A stretch of 64,000 bases of DNA from Rana temporaria (Eukaryota > Chordata > Amphibia > Anura > Ranidae), in NCBI RefSeq assembly GCF_905171775.1, contig NC_053489.1:394627483-394691482 (forward strand), read 5' to 3'. Each line of letters begins with the position of its first letter. Within the stretch, counting starts at the first letter, position 1. The position numbers were made by a program, and so were the translations under genes. The notes below the pieces were generated by a model. It ran no database searches. It saw only the letters and a program-made list of their open reading frames with translations, and was not told where the DNA came from. Below, piece after piece: positions 21,174 through 32,113 of this stretch.

Positions 21174-21914
21174 CTAATGTAATATCAACCTACTATTGCA
21201 CTTTATTAGAGAGTCTCCTTTTTTATCCTCCCTTATATATGATGCTTTTAGGATTTGGTTTTTATATATTTTATCATGTTCTATTCCACATGTAATATGT
21301 GTGGTATTACACTTGTAATATGTGGGTGACTAGTCAGCCCTGCTATGTTTATGATGCTGCAGATTTTTTTCACTTAATGTATCTTTATTACGTTTATCCC
21401 ATATGGAATGCGTGGGATGCATTGCTTGATGCGGGTAGTTGAATTTCCCCATGTCTGGTTATGTATCCTTTTTTGCGTTTCTTTTCTCCTGGTTTTCATT
21501 CCTGGTTTCTCTCCATTGGAGCGCAAACACTGTTTAAATGCGGTTCAGTGGCATAATTTCCGGTTTTGGGTGGTTAATTCCCGCCCACCTGATGTTGTCA
21601 TCATCTTTGGGCAGTGTTTTCATTGCTTGCCAGGCGTTTACATCACTTCCGGCTGACGCTGGTGTTGTTCCGCCTCCCGGAAGTGATATATGATCGCACT
21701 GGTTTTTGCTTCCCTTTATTTAGCATTACGACCGTACTGCGCATGCGTGGCCGCGCGGCTATGGTTACTTCATGTTTTTGTAAGCGAGCGTGTCCGGCCG
21801 GCGCTTATTCAACATTGAATGAATGCAGCTGCCTTTATTTCTGTGTTGTCCTATCAAGGACTGGGATGACCCAGAAGGGTTTGTATATATTTGGGCGTGC
21901 TTGTGTCATAGGCC

Positions 21915-21956
21915 ATGCCTCTGATGATATCCACATAGGATGAAACAGGTCAGGCT
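21915..21956 (+). ncRNA. Hammerhead ribozyme motif, canonical core
   Basis: Stem I GCCT/AGGC, then the exact core CTGATGA, stem II ATCC-ACATA-GGAT, GAAA, a short CAGG stem III and TC, in one 42-nt stretch. Of the hammerhead-like motifs here, this one keeps every conserved core base I can check. Confidence 0.7.
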
Positions 21957-22045
21957 GGCTGATGCAAGCACGCCAAGACTCGCAGAGTTTTTTTTTTTAT
22001 GTCATGATGTTACTTTGTTACTGTAAATAGACTACAATAAACACT

Positions 22046-22236
22046 GTGGGTGTTATTTACTAAAGGAAAATCCACTTTGCACTGAAAGTGCGGTTGCTGT
22101 AGAACTAATTATAAATAAAAAACAGCAAATTAGCATCCACATGATTGGATGATAAAATCAGCAGTGCTTCCCCTCATTTCAGATTTTCCGCTCAGCCAAG
22201 TGCACTTGTAGTGCAAAGTTGATGCTCACATAATAC
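22046..22236. mobile_element. MITE inside the solitary PLE terminal repeat
   Basis: The segment begins 'tgggtgttatttactaaa' and ends with an imperfect inverted copy ('aatacaccca'). The internal boxes 'gcactgaaagtgc' and 'gtgcacttgtagtgcaaag' are also inverted. It interrupts PLE-like sequence. Ends are approximate. Confidence 0.5.
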
Positions 22237-22560
22237 ACCCATTTGGTCTTGTGTGTCCTGGAGGTCTTTCTGATGCTGATGATTCTGGATATCCCCATGA
22301 TTGATCTATCAAGTCTGGAGGGATGCATCTACCATTGATCCCCTGCATTTTATGATTACATCACCTATTGTTATATCTTTCTGGTAAGCAGATCGATAGC
22401 ACGTTTGTGTGGTGTGCTTTCTCTTTGCACATTGAAGCTTGGTGGAGGTTTCATATCGGCTTTGTATTAATTTCACTTCACATTGACTTTTTTTCCATAT
22501 GGACTGTCACATCATCATTATAAATGTTCACTGAAGCGCTGCACTTTGGACTATTACATT

Positions 22561-23215
22561 GTACCCCTACCCATTCACAAAAAAATAAAAAAAAAGTCGT
22601 GTAGTGTGAAAAAATACAATAGACAGTTTTTGACAGGTCTATAAATTAAAAAGATCTTCTTCCCCACTTCTTCATTCGTTTTTCCTCCATCTTGACATCA
22701 TCCAGAGTTGCCGTCCAGGCATGATGAGTCCGTGACGACACAAAGCGGTGGGGCCTCCAGCTGACATCTGATGACAATGTTCCCCATACTCATTCACATA
22801 GGGGGAAGGTCGGGATCTGGGGGGCCCCCTTGTTAAAGGGGGCTTTCAGGTTCTGATAAGCCCCTCGCCTGCAGACCCCGACAACCACCGGGCAAGGATT
22901 ATCGGGAAGAGGCCCTTGTCCCCATCAACATGGGGCAAAGTGCTTTGGGAGGGGAGGGGAGGGACACAGAGGCCCCCATGCCCCAAAGCACCTACCGCCC
23001 ATGTTGAAGTCATGTGGCCTGGTATGATTCAGGAGGGGGGAAGCACACTCACTCGTCCCCTCCCTATCCTGACCTGCCAGGCTGCATGCTCTGATAAGGG
23101 TCTGGTATGGATTTTAGAAGGGGCATGCCATTTCTTTTTTACATTCTGGCGTGGAAGTCTCCTCCGAATCCATACTAGACGTAAAGGCCTGGTATGGACC
23201 TGCTGTTTTTTTTCT
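22561..23215. repeat. Half-copy of the palindromic element family
   Basis: Contains, in the order seen in the right arm of the palindrome at 33084-35056, the boxes 'gggggcccccttgttaaagg', 'cagaccccgacaacca', 'atcgggaagagg', 'catcaacatgggg', 'aggtctggtatggatt'-like and 'tcctgacc'. Open frames here are GC-rich shadows without recognisable domains. Confidence 0.65.
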
Positions 23216-24179
23216 CTCACTTTTTTTTGCAAGGCAATTCTCTTTTCTTTTTTTTTTTTTACATTGAGCGGGGAAACCCACTGATGACTGATTGGTTGTT
23301 AAGGATGGGGTCGGGAAGCTAGCCGCCTCATCCTTAACAACCAGTTATGTACAGCAATAACAAATATAAAAACACAAAATCTCAAATTGTGGTAAAAACA
23401 CAGTATTTGCGTTTTGGATGCGTGTCTATTTAAGTCTATTACATGCAAAATGCTGCATTTTGCAGGGGGGAAAAAAAGCCCCTGACCTGGTATGGCAACA
23501 AACTTATCTTTAAAAATCTCCATAGTCAATGTTTAAAAAAATTCTACAGGTTGCATGTTTTAAGTTACAGAGGAGGTCTAGGGCTAGCATTATTGCCCTT
23601 GCTCTAACGAACATGGCGATACCTCACATGTGCGGTTTGAACACTGCTTTCACAAGCAGGCGCTACTCCCATATGCGTTCACTTCTGCACGCAAGATCGG
23701 TAGTATGGGGCGCATTAAAAAAATGTATTTATTTTACACTGTTTTTTTTTTTTATTGTGTCACTTTTTTTCCTATTACAAGGAATGTAAACATACCATCT
23801 AATAGGGAAAAAAAAAGCATGACAGAACATCTTAAATATGAGATCTGTGGTCAAAAAGATATTTACATGAAAATGCAATAAAATAAAAAGCCGCTAGAAA
23901 AAAAAAATCCTTTAAAGAGCTAGAGGTTTTGACGTCGCTTCTACCCTGCGATGGTATGGTGCTTGGTAGGGGCCATCTTCCCCTCACTCAGCTCCATATC
24001 ACTCAGAGAGAAGGATTCGTTTGCCTCCGCCGATGCCAGCAGTTTCGATAAGCAGCAGAGGGCACCGGAGCACAGCGGGAAGGAGGAACCTCTCCTGCCA
24101 CCAATAGATCTTGCGGCAAAGTATTCCTCTTCAAAGTGCTGACATATTATTGTTGTGAGCCAGTCTGGAAGTGGTTAAT
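23216..24179. other. Non-coding MITE debris
   Basis: No gene. 23291-23345 is a short palindrome with TTAA cores ('gttgttaaggatg' mirrored by 'catccttaacaac'). 23390-23500 resembles the Harbinger-like MITE interior at 30530-30640. Two T-runs. The region ends with 'gaagtggttaatg', a terminal box of the TTAA family. Confidence 0.5.
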
Positions 24180-24974
24180 GAATTCCAACTTTTCAGAAAG
24201 ATTAGAATTTGGATTGGTCAAAAGATGTTCACCCACTTCAAATTCTGTGTGAAGAAATAGTTGGTTGTTCATCAGCGGGCCAGTAAGCCAGTCACCCGCA
24301 TCCTTAACCACTTCATACCCCACCCATTGTCAAATGACGTTCACAGGAGGGATCACCCCCTCCGGGGCAAGTGTAATAGGATGTGCTGTGCTTCCCGGCC
24401 GTGTAGGGGGCGCGTGCGCCCGGCGCATCACTCAGGAGCCGATGCGCATGCCTGGTGACCACCAGGCACCCGCAATTGCCCGTTAACCATTTAAGGACCG
24501 GACCAATATGCTGCCTAAAGACCCAAGGTGTTTTTACAATTTGGCACTGCGCTGCTTTAACTGGTAATTGCGCGGTCATGCAAGGTTGTACCGAAATGAA
24601 ATTTGCGTCCTTTTCTTCCCACAAATAGAGCTTTCTTTTGATGGTATTTGATTGCCTCTGCAATTTTTATTTTTTGCGATATAAACGGAAAAAGACAGAA
24701 AATTTTTAAAAAAATTATTTTTCTTATAACAAAAAGTAAAAAATATCGAATAAACTAAATTTTAGTCAAACATTTAGGCCAAAATGTATTCAGCCACATG
24801 TCTTTAGTAAGAAAAAAAAAAAATCGCAATAAGCGTATACTTATTGGTTTTCGCAAAAATTATAGCGTCTACAAACTAGGGTACATTTTCTGGAATTTAC
24901 ACAGCTTTTATTTTATGACTGCTTATGTCATTTCTTGAGGTGCTAAAATGGCAGGGCAGTACAAACCCCCCCCC

Positions 24975-26545
24975 CCCCAAATGACCCCATTTTGAAAAGT
25001 AGACACCCCAAGGAAACTGCTGAGAGGCATGTTGAGTCCATTGAATATTTTTTTTTTTGTCCTAAGTGATTGAATAATGACAAAAAAAAAAAAAAATTAC
25101 AAAAAGTTGTCACTAAATGATATATTGCTCACACATGCCATGGTTATATGTGGAATTGCACCCCAAAATACATTCTGCTGCTTCTTCTGAGTACGGGGAT
25201 ACCACATGTTTGGGACTTTTTGGGAGCCTAGCCACGTACGGGACCCCGAAAACCAAGCACCGCCTTCAGCATTTCTAAGGGCGCAAATTTTTGATTTCAC
25301 TCCTCCCTACCTATCACAGTTTCGAAGGCCATAAAATGCCAAAATAGCACAACCCCCCCCCCCCTCCCCCCAAATGACCCCATTTTGGAAAGTAGACACC
25401 CCAAGCTATTTGCTGAGAGGCATGTTGAGTCCATGGAATATTTTATATTTTGACACAAGTTGCGGGAATATGACAAACTGATTTTTTTTTGCACAAAGTT
25501 GTCACTAAATGATATATTGCTCACACATGCCATGGTTATGTGGAATTGCACCCCAAAATACATTCTGCTGCTTCTCCTGAGTACGGGGATACCACATGTA
25601 TGGGACTTTTTGGGATCCTAGCCGCGTACAGGGCCCCGAAAACCAAGCACCGCCTTCAAGATTTCTAAGGGCATACATTTTTGATTTCACTACCTATCAT
25701 AGTTTTGAAGGCCATAAAATGCCAAGATGGCACACAACCCCCCCAAATGACCCCATTTTGGAAAGAAGACACCCCAAGCTATTTGCTGAGAGGCATGTTG
25801 AGTGCATGGAATATTTAATTGTTTTGCCCCAAGTGATTGAATATTGACAAAAAAAATAAAAAATTAAATTACAAAATGTTGTCACTAAATTATATATTTC
25901 TCACACATGCCATGGTTATATGTGGAATTGCACCCCAAAATACATTCTGCTGCTTCTCCTGAGTACGGGGATACCACATGTGTGGGACTTTTTGAGCGCT
26001 TAGCCGCGTACGGGACCCCGAAAACCAATCACCACCTTCAAGATTTTTAAGGACATACATTTTTGATTTCACTCACACAAATCTTGAATGCGGTGATTGG
26101 TTTTTGGGGTCCCGTACGCGGCTAGGCTCCCAAAAAGTCCCACACATGTGGTATCTCCGTACTCAGGAGAAGCAGAATGTATTTTGGGGTGCAATTCCAC
26201 ATATAACCATGGCATGTGTGAGAAATATATCATTTAGTGACAACGTTTTGTAATTTTTTTTTTTTTTGTCAATATTCAATCACTTGGGGCCAAAAAATGT
26301 AATATTCCATGGACTCAACATGTCTCTCAGCAAATAGCTTGAGGTGTCTACTTTCCAAAATGGGGTAATTTGGGGGGTTTTTATGCTATTTTGGCATTTT
26401 ACGGCCTTCGAAACTGTGATAGGTAGTGAGGAGTGAAATCAAAAATTTACACCCTTAGAAAGCCTAAAGGCGGTGATTGGTTTTTGGGGTCCCGTACGCG
26501 GCTAGGCTCCCAAAAAGTCTCACACATGTGTTATCCCCATACTCA
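24975..26545. repeat. Tandem then inverted ~380-bp repeat array
   Basis: The anchor 'caaatgaccccattttg' recurs in direct orientation at about 24978, 25370 and 25744 (spacing 392 and 374). 'cacacatgccatggttat' and 'accccgaaaacca' recur in each unit. From about 26068 the same unit runs in reverse ('ggggtcccgtacgcggctag', twice at 26107 and 26491). Apparent 60-90-residue frames recur once per unit and are repeat shadows. Confidence 0.88.
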
Positions 26546-26593
26546 GGAGAAGCAGCAGTGTTCACCCCCTATTTAACCCTTTCACCCGCTTTT

Positions 26594-26838
26594 GCCAGCG
26601 TCACTAAGCGATCGTTTTTCTGATTGCTGTATTAGTGTCGCTCGTGCCGCTAGGTAGCTAGTTATTTTTTGAGGTTCGCCGCCATGTTTTTATAGCGTTA
26701 GAAAATTTATGAGGGTACCTAACGCTATAAAAACATGGCGGCGAACCTCAAAAAAGAACTAGCTACCTAGCGGCATGAGCGACACTAATACAGCGATCAG
26801 AAAAACGATCGCTTAGTGACGCTGGCAAAAGGGGAGTG
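26594..26838. repeat. Perfect-looking palindrome, ~110-bp arms
   Basis: 'gccagcgtcactaagcgatc' through 'ggcgaacctc' on the left is mirrored on the right around a short centre near 26705. It lies inside element X. Confidence 0.85.
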
Positions 26839-28038
26839 AAAGTGTTAACTAGGGGGTGATCAAGGGGTTAAAACCTTTATTGGGGGGGTAGGGGGCTACC
26901 CTGGACCTAACACTAACTGCCTGACACTAACTTCCTGTCACACTGACACTATATGCAGTGATCAGTAAATGATCACTGCTATTTAGTGACAGTGTGACAG
27001 GGGGGGGGGGGGTGATTTGTGTGCCTATGTGTACTGGTGTCAGTGTAGTGCTTGTGTACTCACTGTTGTGATGTCTCCGCTCCTCCGCCGGACGAAAATA
27101 CCAGCGGGAGGAGCGGTGACATCACTTCCTCCTCTGCCTGTGTTTACAGTGCAGGCAGAGGAGGAAGCGGATTGGCTGAGGAGCGATCGCGAGGGGGAGG
27201 CCAAAAACGAACCGCCGCCCCCTCATCCCGGATCGCTCCTAGAGCCACGGGGACCGCCGCAAGTACCGGGGGGGGGGTCCGATCGGACCCCCGACCCACG
27301 TCTAGGCAGGGACGTACAGGTACGCCAATGTGCATGTACGTGCCATTCTGCCGACGTATATGTACATGCGGTGGTCCGGAAGTGGTTAACAGAGCAGAAC
27401 CGTGGATCTGTGTGTGAAAACACAGATCCATGTCCTGTCAGGTGACTGAAGACCGATGGTGTGTTCCCAGAACAGAGGAAGACCTTGTGAGTGAGTCCCC
27501 TCCCCCCTACAGTTAGAATCCGTCCCTAGGTAACCCATTTAACCCCTTGATCGCCCCCTAGTGTAAACCCCTTCCCTGCCAGTGACATTTACACAGTAAT
27601 CAGCACATTTTTATAGCACTGATCGCTGTATAAATGTGATTGGTCCCAAAATAGTGTCAAGTGTCTGCCACAATAGCGCAAACCAATTAATATAAGCTTA
27701 TTGTGATTTTTTTTTTATCAAAAATATGTAGAAGAATACATAATGGACTTAAACTGAGGAAATTATTTTTTTAATTGGGATATTACAGCAAAAAGTAAAA
27801 AATAGTGTTATTTTCAAACTTGTAACTCTTCTTTTGTTTATAGCGCAGAAAATAAAAACCACAGAGGTGATCAAATACCACCAAAAGAAAGCTCTATATT
27901 TCAAGAAAAAAAAAGATAAAAATTTCATATGGGTACAGCATCGCATGATTGCTCAATCGCTAAAGTGCAATAGCACTGAAAACTGAAAATTGGCCTGGGC
28001 AGGAAGGGGGTGAAAATGCCCTGTATTGAAGTGGTTAA

Positions 28039-28354
28039 CAACCATGAGTCATCATCTGTCAGCAGGCTTCCCCACTGACAGATGAATGTAAAGAAAAGAA
28101 TGCCAGCAATTGCAAACAAAAAATAAATAAAAAAATCACGCCTGGGACCCCCCGCCCAAATTTAAAGTGGCAACTTTAAGTGAAACAATTAAAATGTAAA
28201 ATTCCTTTAAATATAGTGCCGGGGGGGGGGGGTCCCCTTAGTCTGTCTGCAAAGTGGAGCATCTGTAGCATGTATAACACTGCAGCAAAAATGACATTTC
28301 TAAAAAAGGAGAAAAAAAAAAGGAAGAGGGCCGCTGCCAGATGATGACTCATGG
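28039..28354. repeat. Small hairpin MITE between two TTAA sites
   Basis: Starts 'caaccatgagtcatcatctg' after TTAA and ends with the inverted 'cagatgatgactcatgg' before TTAA (28355-28358). The interior has a purine-rich stretch and no coding signal. Confidence 0.55.
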
Positions 28355-28358
28355 TTAA

Positions 28359-29134
28359 CTACTTCCCACCCGGCCACTGCATATATACGGCCGGTTGGGC
28401 GCTCTCTCCTTCTGAGTGGACATTCAGGAACGTCCTTGAGAAGGAAAAGGATCGATGTCACCAGGACACGCCGCATCTTAGATCGGCAGGAGGGCTCAGT
28501 GATTGGCCCTCCTGATCAAATGACAGCCGTGTCCAATCACAGCCACCATGTGATGTAAACAATGAGTCAGTTGCTAGGCGATCGGCTCTCCTCACTCATT
28601 AGTGGTCGGTGAGGAGAGGAGAGCAGATCGCTGCAGCCGGCTGGTGATCAGTGTGTATGAGCTGTTTTTTACAGCTTTTTACACACTGATCACCTGCCTA
28701 GTAACACACGTCACCACACAAATGTCCCCCACATATGTAACAGTAAAATCATATGTCCCAATGATTATCTGCACACATATGTACATGATCATTTGCGTAC
28801 ATCTGTCCGTGATCACACAAAACAATTATTATACACTTACAGGATTATTTTTACCAAAGACATGTAGCAGAATACATTTTGGCTTAAATTTATGACAAAA
28901 TGTGATTTTTTGGAAATTCTTTAAAAAAAAAAAAAAAAGAATAAAGAAAATATTGTTTTTTCCCCCCAATCAGAGTCATGAAAAAATAACACCAAAAGAA
29001 AGCTCTATTTGTGCGAACAAAATGATAAAAATGCAATTTCGATGACAATTACGATGTACCCAAATTACAAGAGCGCTGAAAGCTAAAATATGGCCTGGGA
29101 AGGAAGGGGGCGAAAGTGCCCAGTATTGATGTGG
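28359..29134. mobile_element. TTAA-bounded MITE, related to Y
   Basis: Left end 'ctacttcccacccgg' after TTAA 28355-28358; right end mirrored as 'ccacatcaatactgggcac' before TTAA 29135-29138. Contains the family box 'aaagaaagctctatttgtg'. No transposase. Confidence 0.6.
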
Positions 29135-29255
29135 TTAAGGATGCGGGCGACCAGCTTCCCGGCCCACTGCTCAACAATCAGCTATTTCTTCACACAAAAT
29201 TTGAATCAGTCGATCAACTGATACGAATTATAATTGTTCTGAAAATGTTGGATTT

Positions 29256-30112
29256 CTTTTGGAAATAAAAAAAAAAAAAAAAAATGTTTTACCTAAAAAC
29301 AAAACGAAACAAATTCCATAACGAAATAAATTACTCTTTTCAGTCCAGCTTGGGTAAAGATTTAGCTATGAAGACAGACAACCTAAGGGCTATCTCAGCC
29401 AGGAAGTTTGCCAAGATCAGGGCTTTGGGCTAGGAGGGTTTTTTGGTGACTGGAAACTCCAGGTGGGATCACCTTCTGTCCAGAAGGAGTAAGGATTGAG
29501 CCATAATGACATTCTCTCTAAGGCTAGGTTCACACTGCTGCAAATTTGAGCCATTGCGATTTCTCAAATTTGCAAGTCATTTAAAATTAGTGTTTAACAT
29601 TAGTTCTGTTCACATCAATGCGTTGCGAATATAAGCTGCAGGAAAAAAGGGTCCTGTGCGAGTTTGATCCGTGTGCAATGCAAATTCAGCTCTATAGACT
29701 GGCATTCCCTGGAATCACGGCAAAAACGCAGCCGCAAAATCGATTTTGAATTCACAGCAGTGTGAACCTAGCCTTGCCAGGATCAGGACCTTTAGGATTC
29801 TTTGGTGGCTTGCTGCTCCAAATGGGATCTTTTTCAGTCCAGTTTTGAGTAAATGCTTGGTCATGAAGGCAGCCTTTCTAAAAGGTTTGCCAGGATCTGG
29901 GCCTTAGGCTATGAGGGATCCTTGCTGGCATTCTGCTTAATATGGGTAGTGTTTATACCCATACTGGGTTGCAATCAGAGTCGTCTTTGGCATCCTATGA
30001 GAACAAAAGATTTGTTCCTCCCATATGCAGGACCACTAAGGATAACTGGTTTCATGCCATGGATATTGGGATACTCTGAGCAAGCTACAGCTTTGCTTAG
30101 AGTTTTAGGGCA
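29256..30112. repeat. Degenerate ~500-bp duplication with a MITE between copies
   Basis: 'cagtccagcttgggtaaag' at 29341 and 'cagtccagttttgagtaaat' at 29837 begin related blocks, each continuing with 'ttgccaggatc(t)gggcctt' boxes. The first block is cut by the MITE at 29522-29773. No gene recognised. Confidence 0.5.
29522..29773. mobile_element. Harbinger-like MITE with ~20-bp TIRs
   Basis: Starts 'ggctaggttcacactgctgc' and ends with its inverted complement 'gcagtgtgaacctagcc'. Same terminal type as the insertion at 30341-30746. Non-coding interior. Confidence 0.75.
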
Positions 30113-30340
30113 TACAGTGCCTTGAAAAAAAAAATATTCATACCTCTTTAAATGTTCCACATTTTGTCATGTTTCAACCAAAAACGCAAATGTATTTTAC
30201 TGGAATTTGATGTGATTGACCAACACAAAGTGGCACATAATTGTGAAGTGGAAGGAAAATGAGAAATGGTTTTAAAATTTTTTTTTTTTTATTACAAATA
30301 ACTGAAAAGTATGGCATGCATTTGTATTTAGCTCCCTTTA

Positions 30341-30746
30341 GGCTAGATTCACACCTATGCATGTTGCTTTTGAGCGTTTTTGCAGTGCTTGCTGCGTTTT
30401 TCGACACGTTTTTACGCATATTATTGCGATTTGCGTTTTTTTAGCCGGCAATTTAATTTTTTTTACATTTCCTTTAACAACCAGCTATAAACAGGTTAAA
30501 AAAAAGCGCAAATCGTGGCAAAATCGCGGTAAAAACACGCTACTTGCGTTTTGGATGCGGGTCCTTTGAATTCTATTACATGCAAAACGCTGCTTATTGC
30601 GGGGAAAAAAAAGTCCCCGACCCTTTCCAAAAATGCAGAGGCATAAAAAAGCATTGATGTGAACATGTTCCATAGAAAACCATGTTAAAAAAATTCCCTG
30701 CATTTCTGCAAAATGCATCAAAAAACACATTAGTGTGAATGGAGCC
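30341..30746. mobile_element. Harbinger-like MITE in Tc1 element, TTA duplication
   Basis: 'ggctagattcacacc' at the left and inverted 'gtgtgaatggagcc' at the right, flanked by TTA on both sides (30338-30340 and 30747-30749). A 3-bp TTA duplication is typical of PIF/Harbinger. The interior is A/T-rich with 'gcgttttt' repeats. Confidence 0.72.
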
Positions 30747-31008
30747 TTACTCTGATACCCCTAACTAAAATCTAGTGGAACCAATTGCCTTCAAAAGTAA
30801 CCAAATTAGTAGATCCACCTGCGTGTAATTTAATCTCAGTATAAGCACAGCTGTTCTGTGAAGCCCTCAGAGGTATGTTAAAGAACCTTGGTAAACGATT
30901 AGCATTATGAAGGCCACGAAAAACACCAGACAGGTCAGGAATAACGCTGCTGTACTGCCTGAAAAACTCCTGCCCCAGCCTTCTCAATGTGAAAGCCCGA
31001 AGGCTTTC

Positions 31009-31284
31009 ACACTGAGGCGATGCGCTGGCAAGAGAGAGAAAAAAGTCTCCTGCGAGCAGCATCTTTGCAGCGGTATGTATACTGCTCCTTCCCATTTAAA
31101 ACAATGGGAAACCGCGGTAATACCGCCCACAATGCGCCTCTGCAGAGGCGCATTGCAGACGGCATTAACCCTTTATCGGCCGCTTGCGGGGGTTAATACC
31201 GCACCGCTAGCGGCCGAATCCTGCGGCAATTCCGACAGTATAGCGCCGCTATACCGCCACCCCGCCTCAGTGTGAAAGGGGCCT
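31009..31284. mobile_element. MITE in Tc1 element, GC-rich
   Basis: Left 'aggctttcacactgaggcg' is mirrored by right 'cgcctcagtgtgaaaggggcct'. The interior has small palindromes ('gcgcctctgcagaggcgc', 'ctagcggccg'). Exact ends uncertain. Confidence 0.65.
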
Positions 31285-31787
31285 TAGTCGTGCACTCCAC
31301 AAATCTGGCCTTTATGGAAGAGTGGCAAGACTAAAGCCTTTGTTGAAAGAAAGCCATAAGAAAGCCCAGTTTGCAAAAAGCAATGTGGGGGACACAGCAA
31401 ACATGTGGAAGAAGGTGCTCTGGTCAGATGACACTAAAATATAACTTTTTGGCCTAAAAGCAAAACGCTATGTGTGACAGAAAACCAACATGGCCCAGCA
31501 CGTGAAACATGGTAGGGGCAGCATCATGTTGTGGAATGTTTTTCTTCAGCAGAGACAGGGAAGCTGGTCAGAGTTGATGGGAAATTGGATGGAGCCAAAT
31601 ACAGAGCAAACTTCGAAGAAAACCTGTTAAGAGTCTGCAAAAGACTTGAGATTGGGGTGGAGGTCCATCTTCCAGCAGGACAACGACCCTAAACATACAG
31701 CCAGAGATACAATGGAATGGTGTAAATCAAGGCTCTCAAACTGGCAGCCCTCCAGCTGTTGTGAAACTACCAAAAAACTACCACTAG

Positions 31788-32113
31788 TCAATTCATACAG
31801 AATATAGGTAAAATTATATTGCGAGTAACTGTCCATATTAAAAAACACACAAGCATCAAGTGTATACACAATGCGTTTCACAAGGCTTAGCTCGCTCTTC
31901 AGGGGTAGATGCTCGTGATATACCTAAAATGAAAGGATAGAGTATGTAGTATGATATGAAGGGCACAGGGTAAGGGGGGGAGGCCTTGATATGGAAAACC
32001 CCATACTCACCGATGGACATAGCCAAAGAACCAGCGCATGCGAGGCTCCCAATACGGCGGCAGCGAGTGTCCTGCCAGGGAGCAGAGGAGGCGAGGCCAA
32101 ACAAAGTCCCAAC
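31788..32113 (-). repeat. PLE2 left pseudo-LTR arm
   Basis: Inverted complement of 35653-35969 (shared 'cgagtaactgtccatatt', 'gaccagcgcatgc'-type box, 'gaggcgaggccaaacaaag'). This is the same inverted-pLTR layout as PLE1, but no RT or endonuclease remains between the arms. Confidence 0.78.
31866..31907 (-). ncRNA. Hammerhead-like motif in PLE2 left arm (decayed)
   Basis: Minus strand: CCC, core CTGAAGA, a weak stem II (GCGAGCTAAGCCTTGT, poorly paired), GAAAC, GCATTG. Compared with the right-arm twin, changes in stem II and stem III suggest loss of function. Confidence 0.45.

Larger units (their letters stand above)
21500..22560 (+). mobile_element. Solitary PLE pseudo-LTR, interrupted by a MITE
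   Basis: No RT is nearby, but the organisation copies the PLE1 pLTR: a GC-rich segment with CpG palindromes (21710-21830), the hammerhead motif, then an 'aataaacac' tract about 80 bases downstream, followed by T-rich sequence with 'gtgtgtcctgg' and 'ctttctggtaagcagatc' boxes like those of PLE1. The left boundary is uncertain. The segment from 21174 to about 21500 is AT-rich and unassigned. Confidence 0.55.
24487..27385. mobile_element. TTAA-bounded element X (2.9 kb, no transposase)
   Basis: Flanked by TTAA at 24483-24486 and 27386-27389. Left end 'ccatttaaggaccggacc'; right end, in inverted form, 'ccacttccggaccacc'. It contains about three direct and one-and-a-half inverted copies of a ~380-bp unit, a separate palindrome at 26594-26838, and a GC-rich part at 27060-27330. 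No transposase domain is recognisable on either strand. Confidence 0.62.
24308..28034. mobile_element. TTAA-bounded MITE Y, split by element X
   Basis: Left end 'ccacttcatacccc' after TTAA (24304-24307); right end mirrored as 'ccacttcaatacaggg' before TTAA (28035-28038). The terminal box is shared by several copies here (29134, 54372). The internal 'gtggatctgtgtgtgaaaac' region is a small hairpin around 27400-27440. Element X lies inside at another TTAA. Confidence 0.6.
24180..29255. mobile_element. Palindromic MITE whose central TTAA carries a 4.8-kb nest
   Basis: The arms 24180-24307 and 29135-29255 are inverted complements ('gtgaagaaatag' against 'ctatttcttcac', 'cccgcatccttaa' against 'ttaaggatgcggg'). 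Joined, they would make a 250-bp hairpin centred on TTAA. Everything between is bounded by TTAA at 24304-24307 and 29135-29138, so other TTAA-specific elements inserted at the hairpin tip. TTAA target preference suggests the Kolobok or piggyBac type, but no transposase is present to decide. Confidence 0.7.
30115..31729 (+). pseudogene. Third Tc1/mariner element, 3'-truncated and cut by MITEs
   Basis: TA at 30113-30114 followed by a TIR starting CAGTGCCTTGAAAAA, and a long TIR to about 30340. Transposase traces resume at 30755 and, after a second MITE, at 31290-31725: 'ggtgctctggtcagatgacac' (WSDD region, first catalytic Asp), 'agggggcagcatcatgttgtgg'-like box, 'ttccagcaggacaacgaccc' (QQDNDPKH, second Asp). 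The third catalytic box and the right TIR are missing: the element ends at 31729, where a hAT-like fragment ('ctctcaaactggcagccctc') and then PLE2 begin. Clearly dead. Confidence 0.82.

Noticed and set aside
22916..23284. 122-residue frame
   Set aside because: Covers the half-copy of the palindromic repeat family; no domain.
24975..26545. Recurring 60-90-residue proteins (for example 'MKSKMYALRN...')
   Set aside because: They repeat once per ~380-bp unit and on both orientations of the array; repeat shadows, not genes.
27017..27445. 142-residue GC-rich frame
   Set aside because: Lies across the right end of TTAA element X and its TTAA border; composition-driven.
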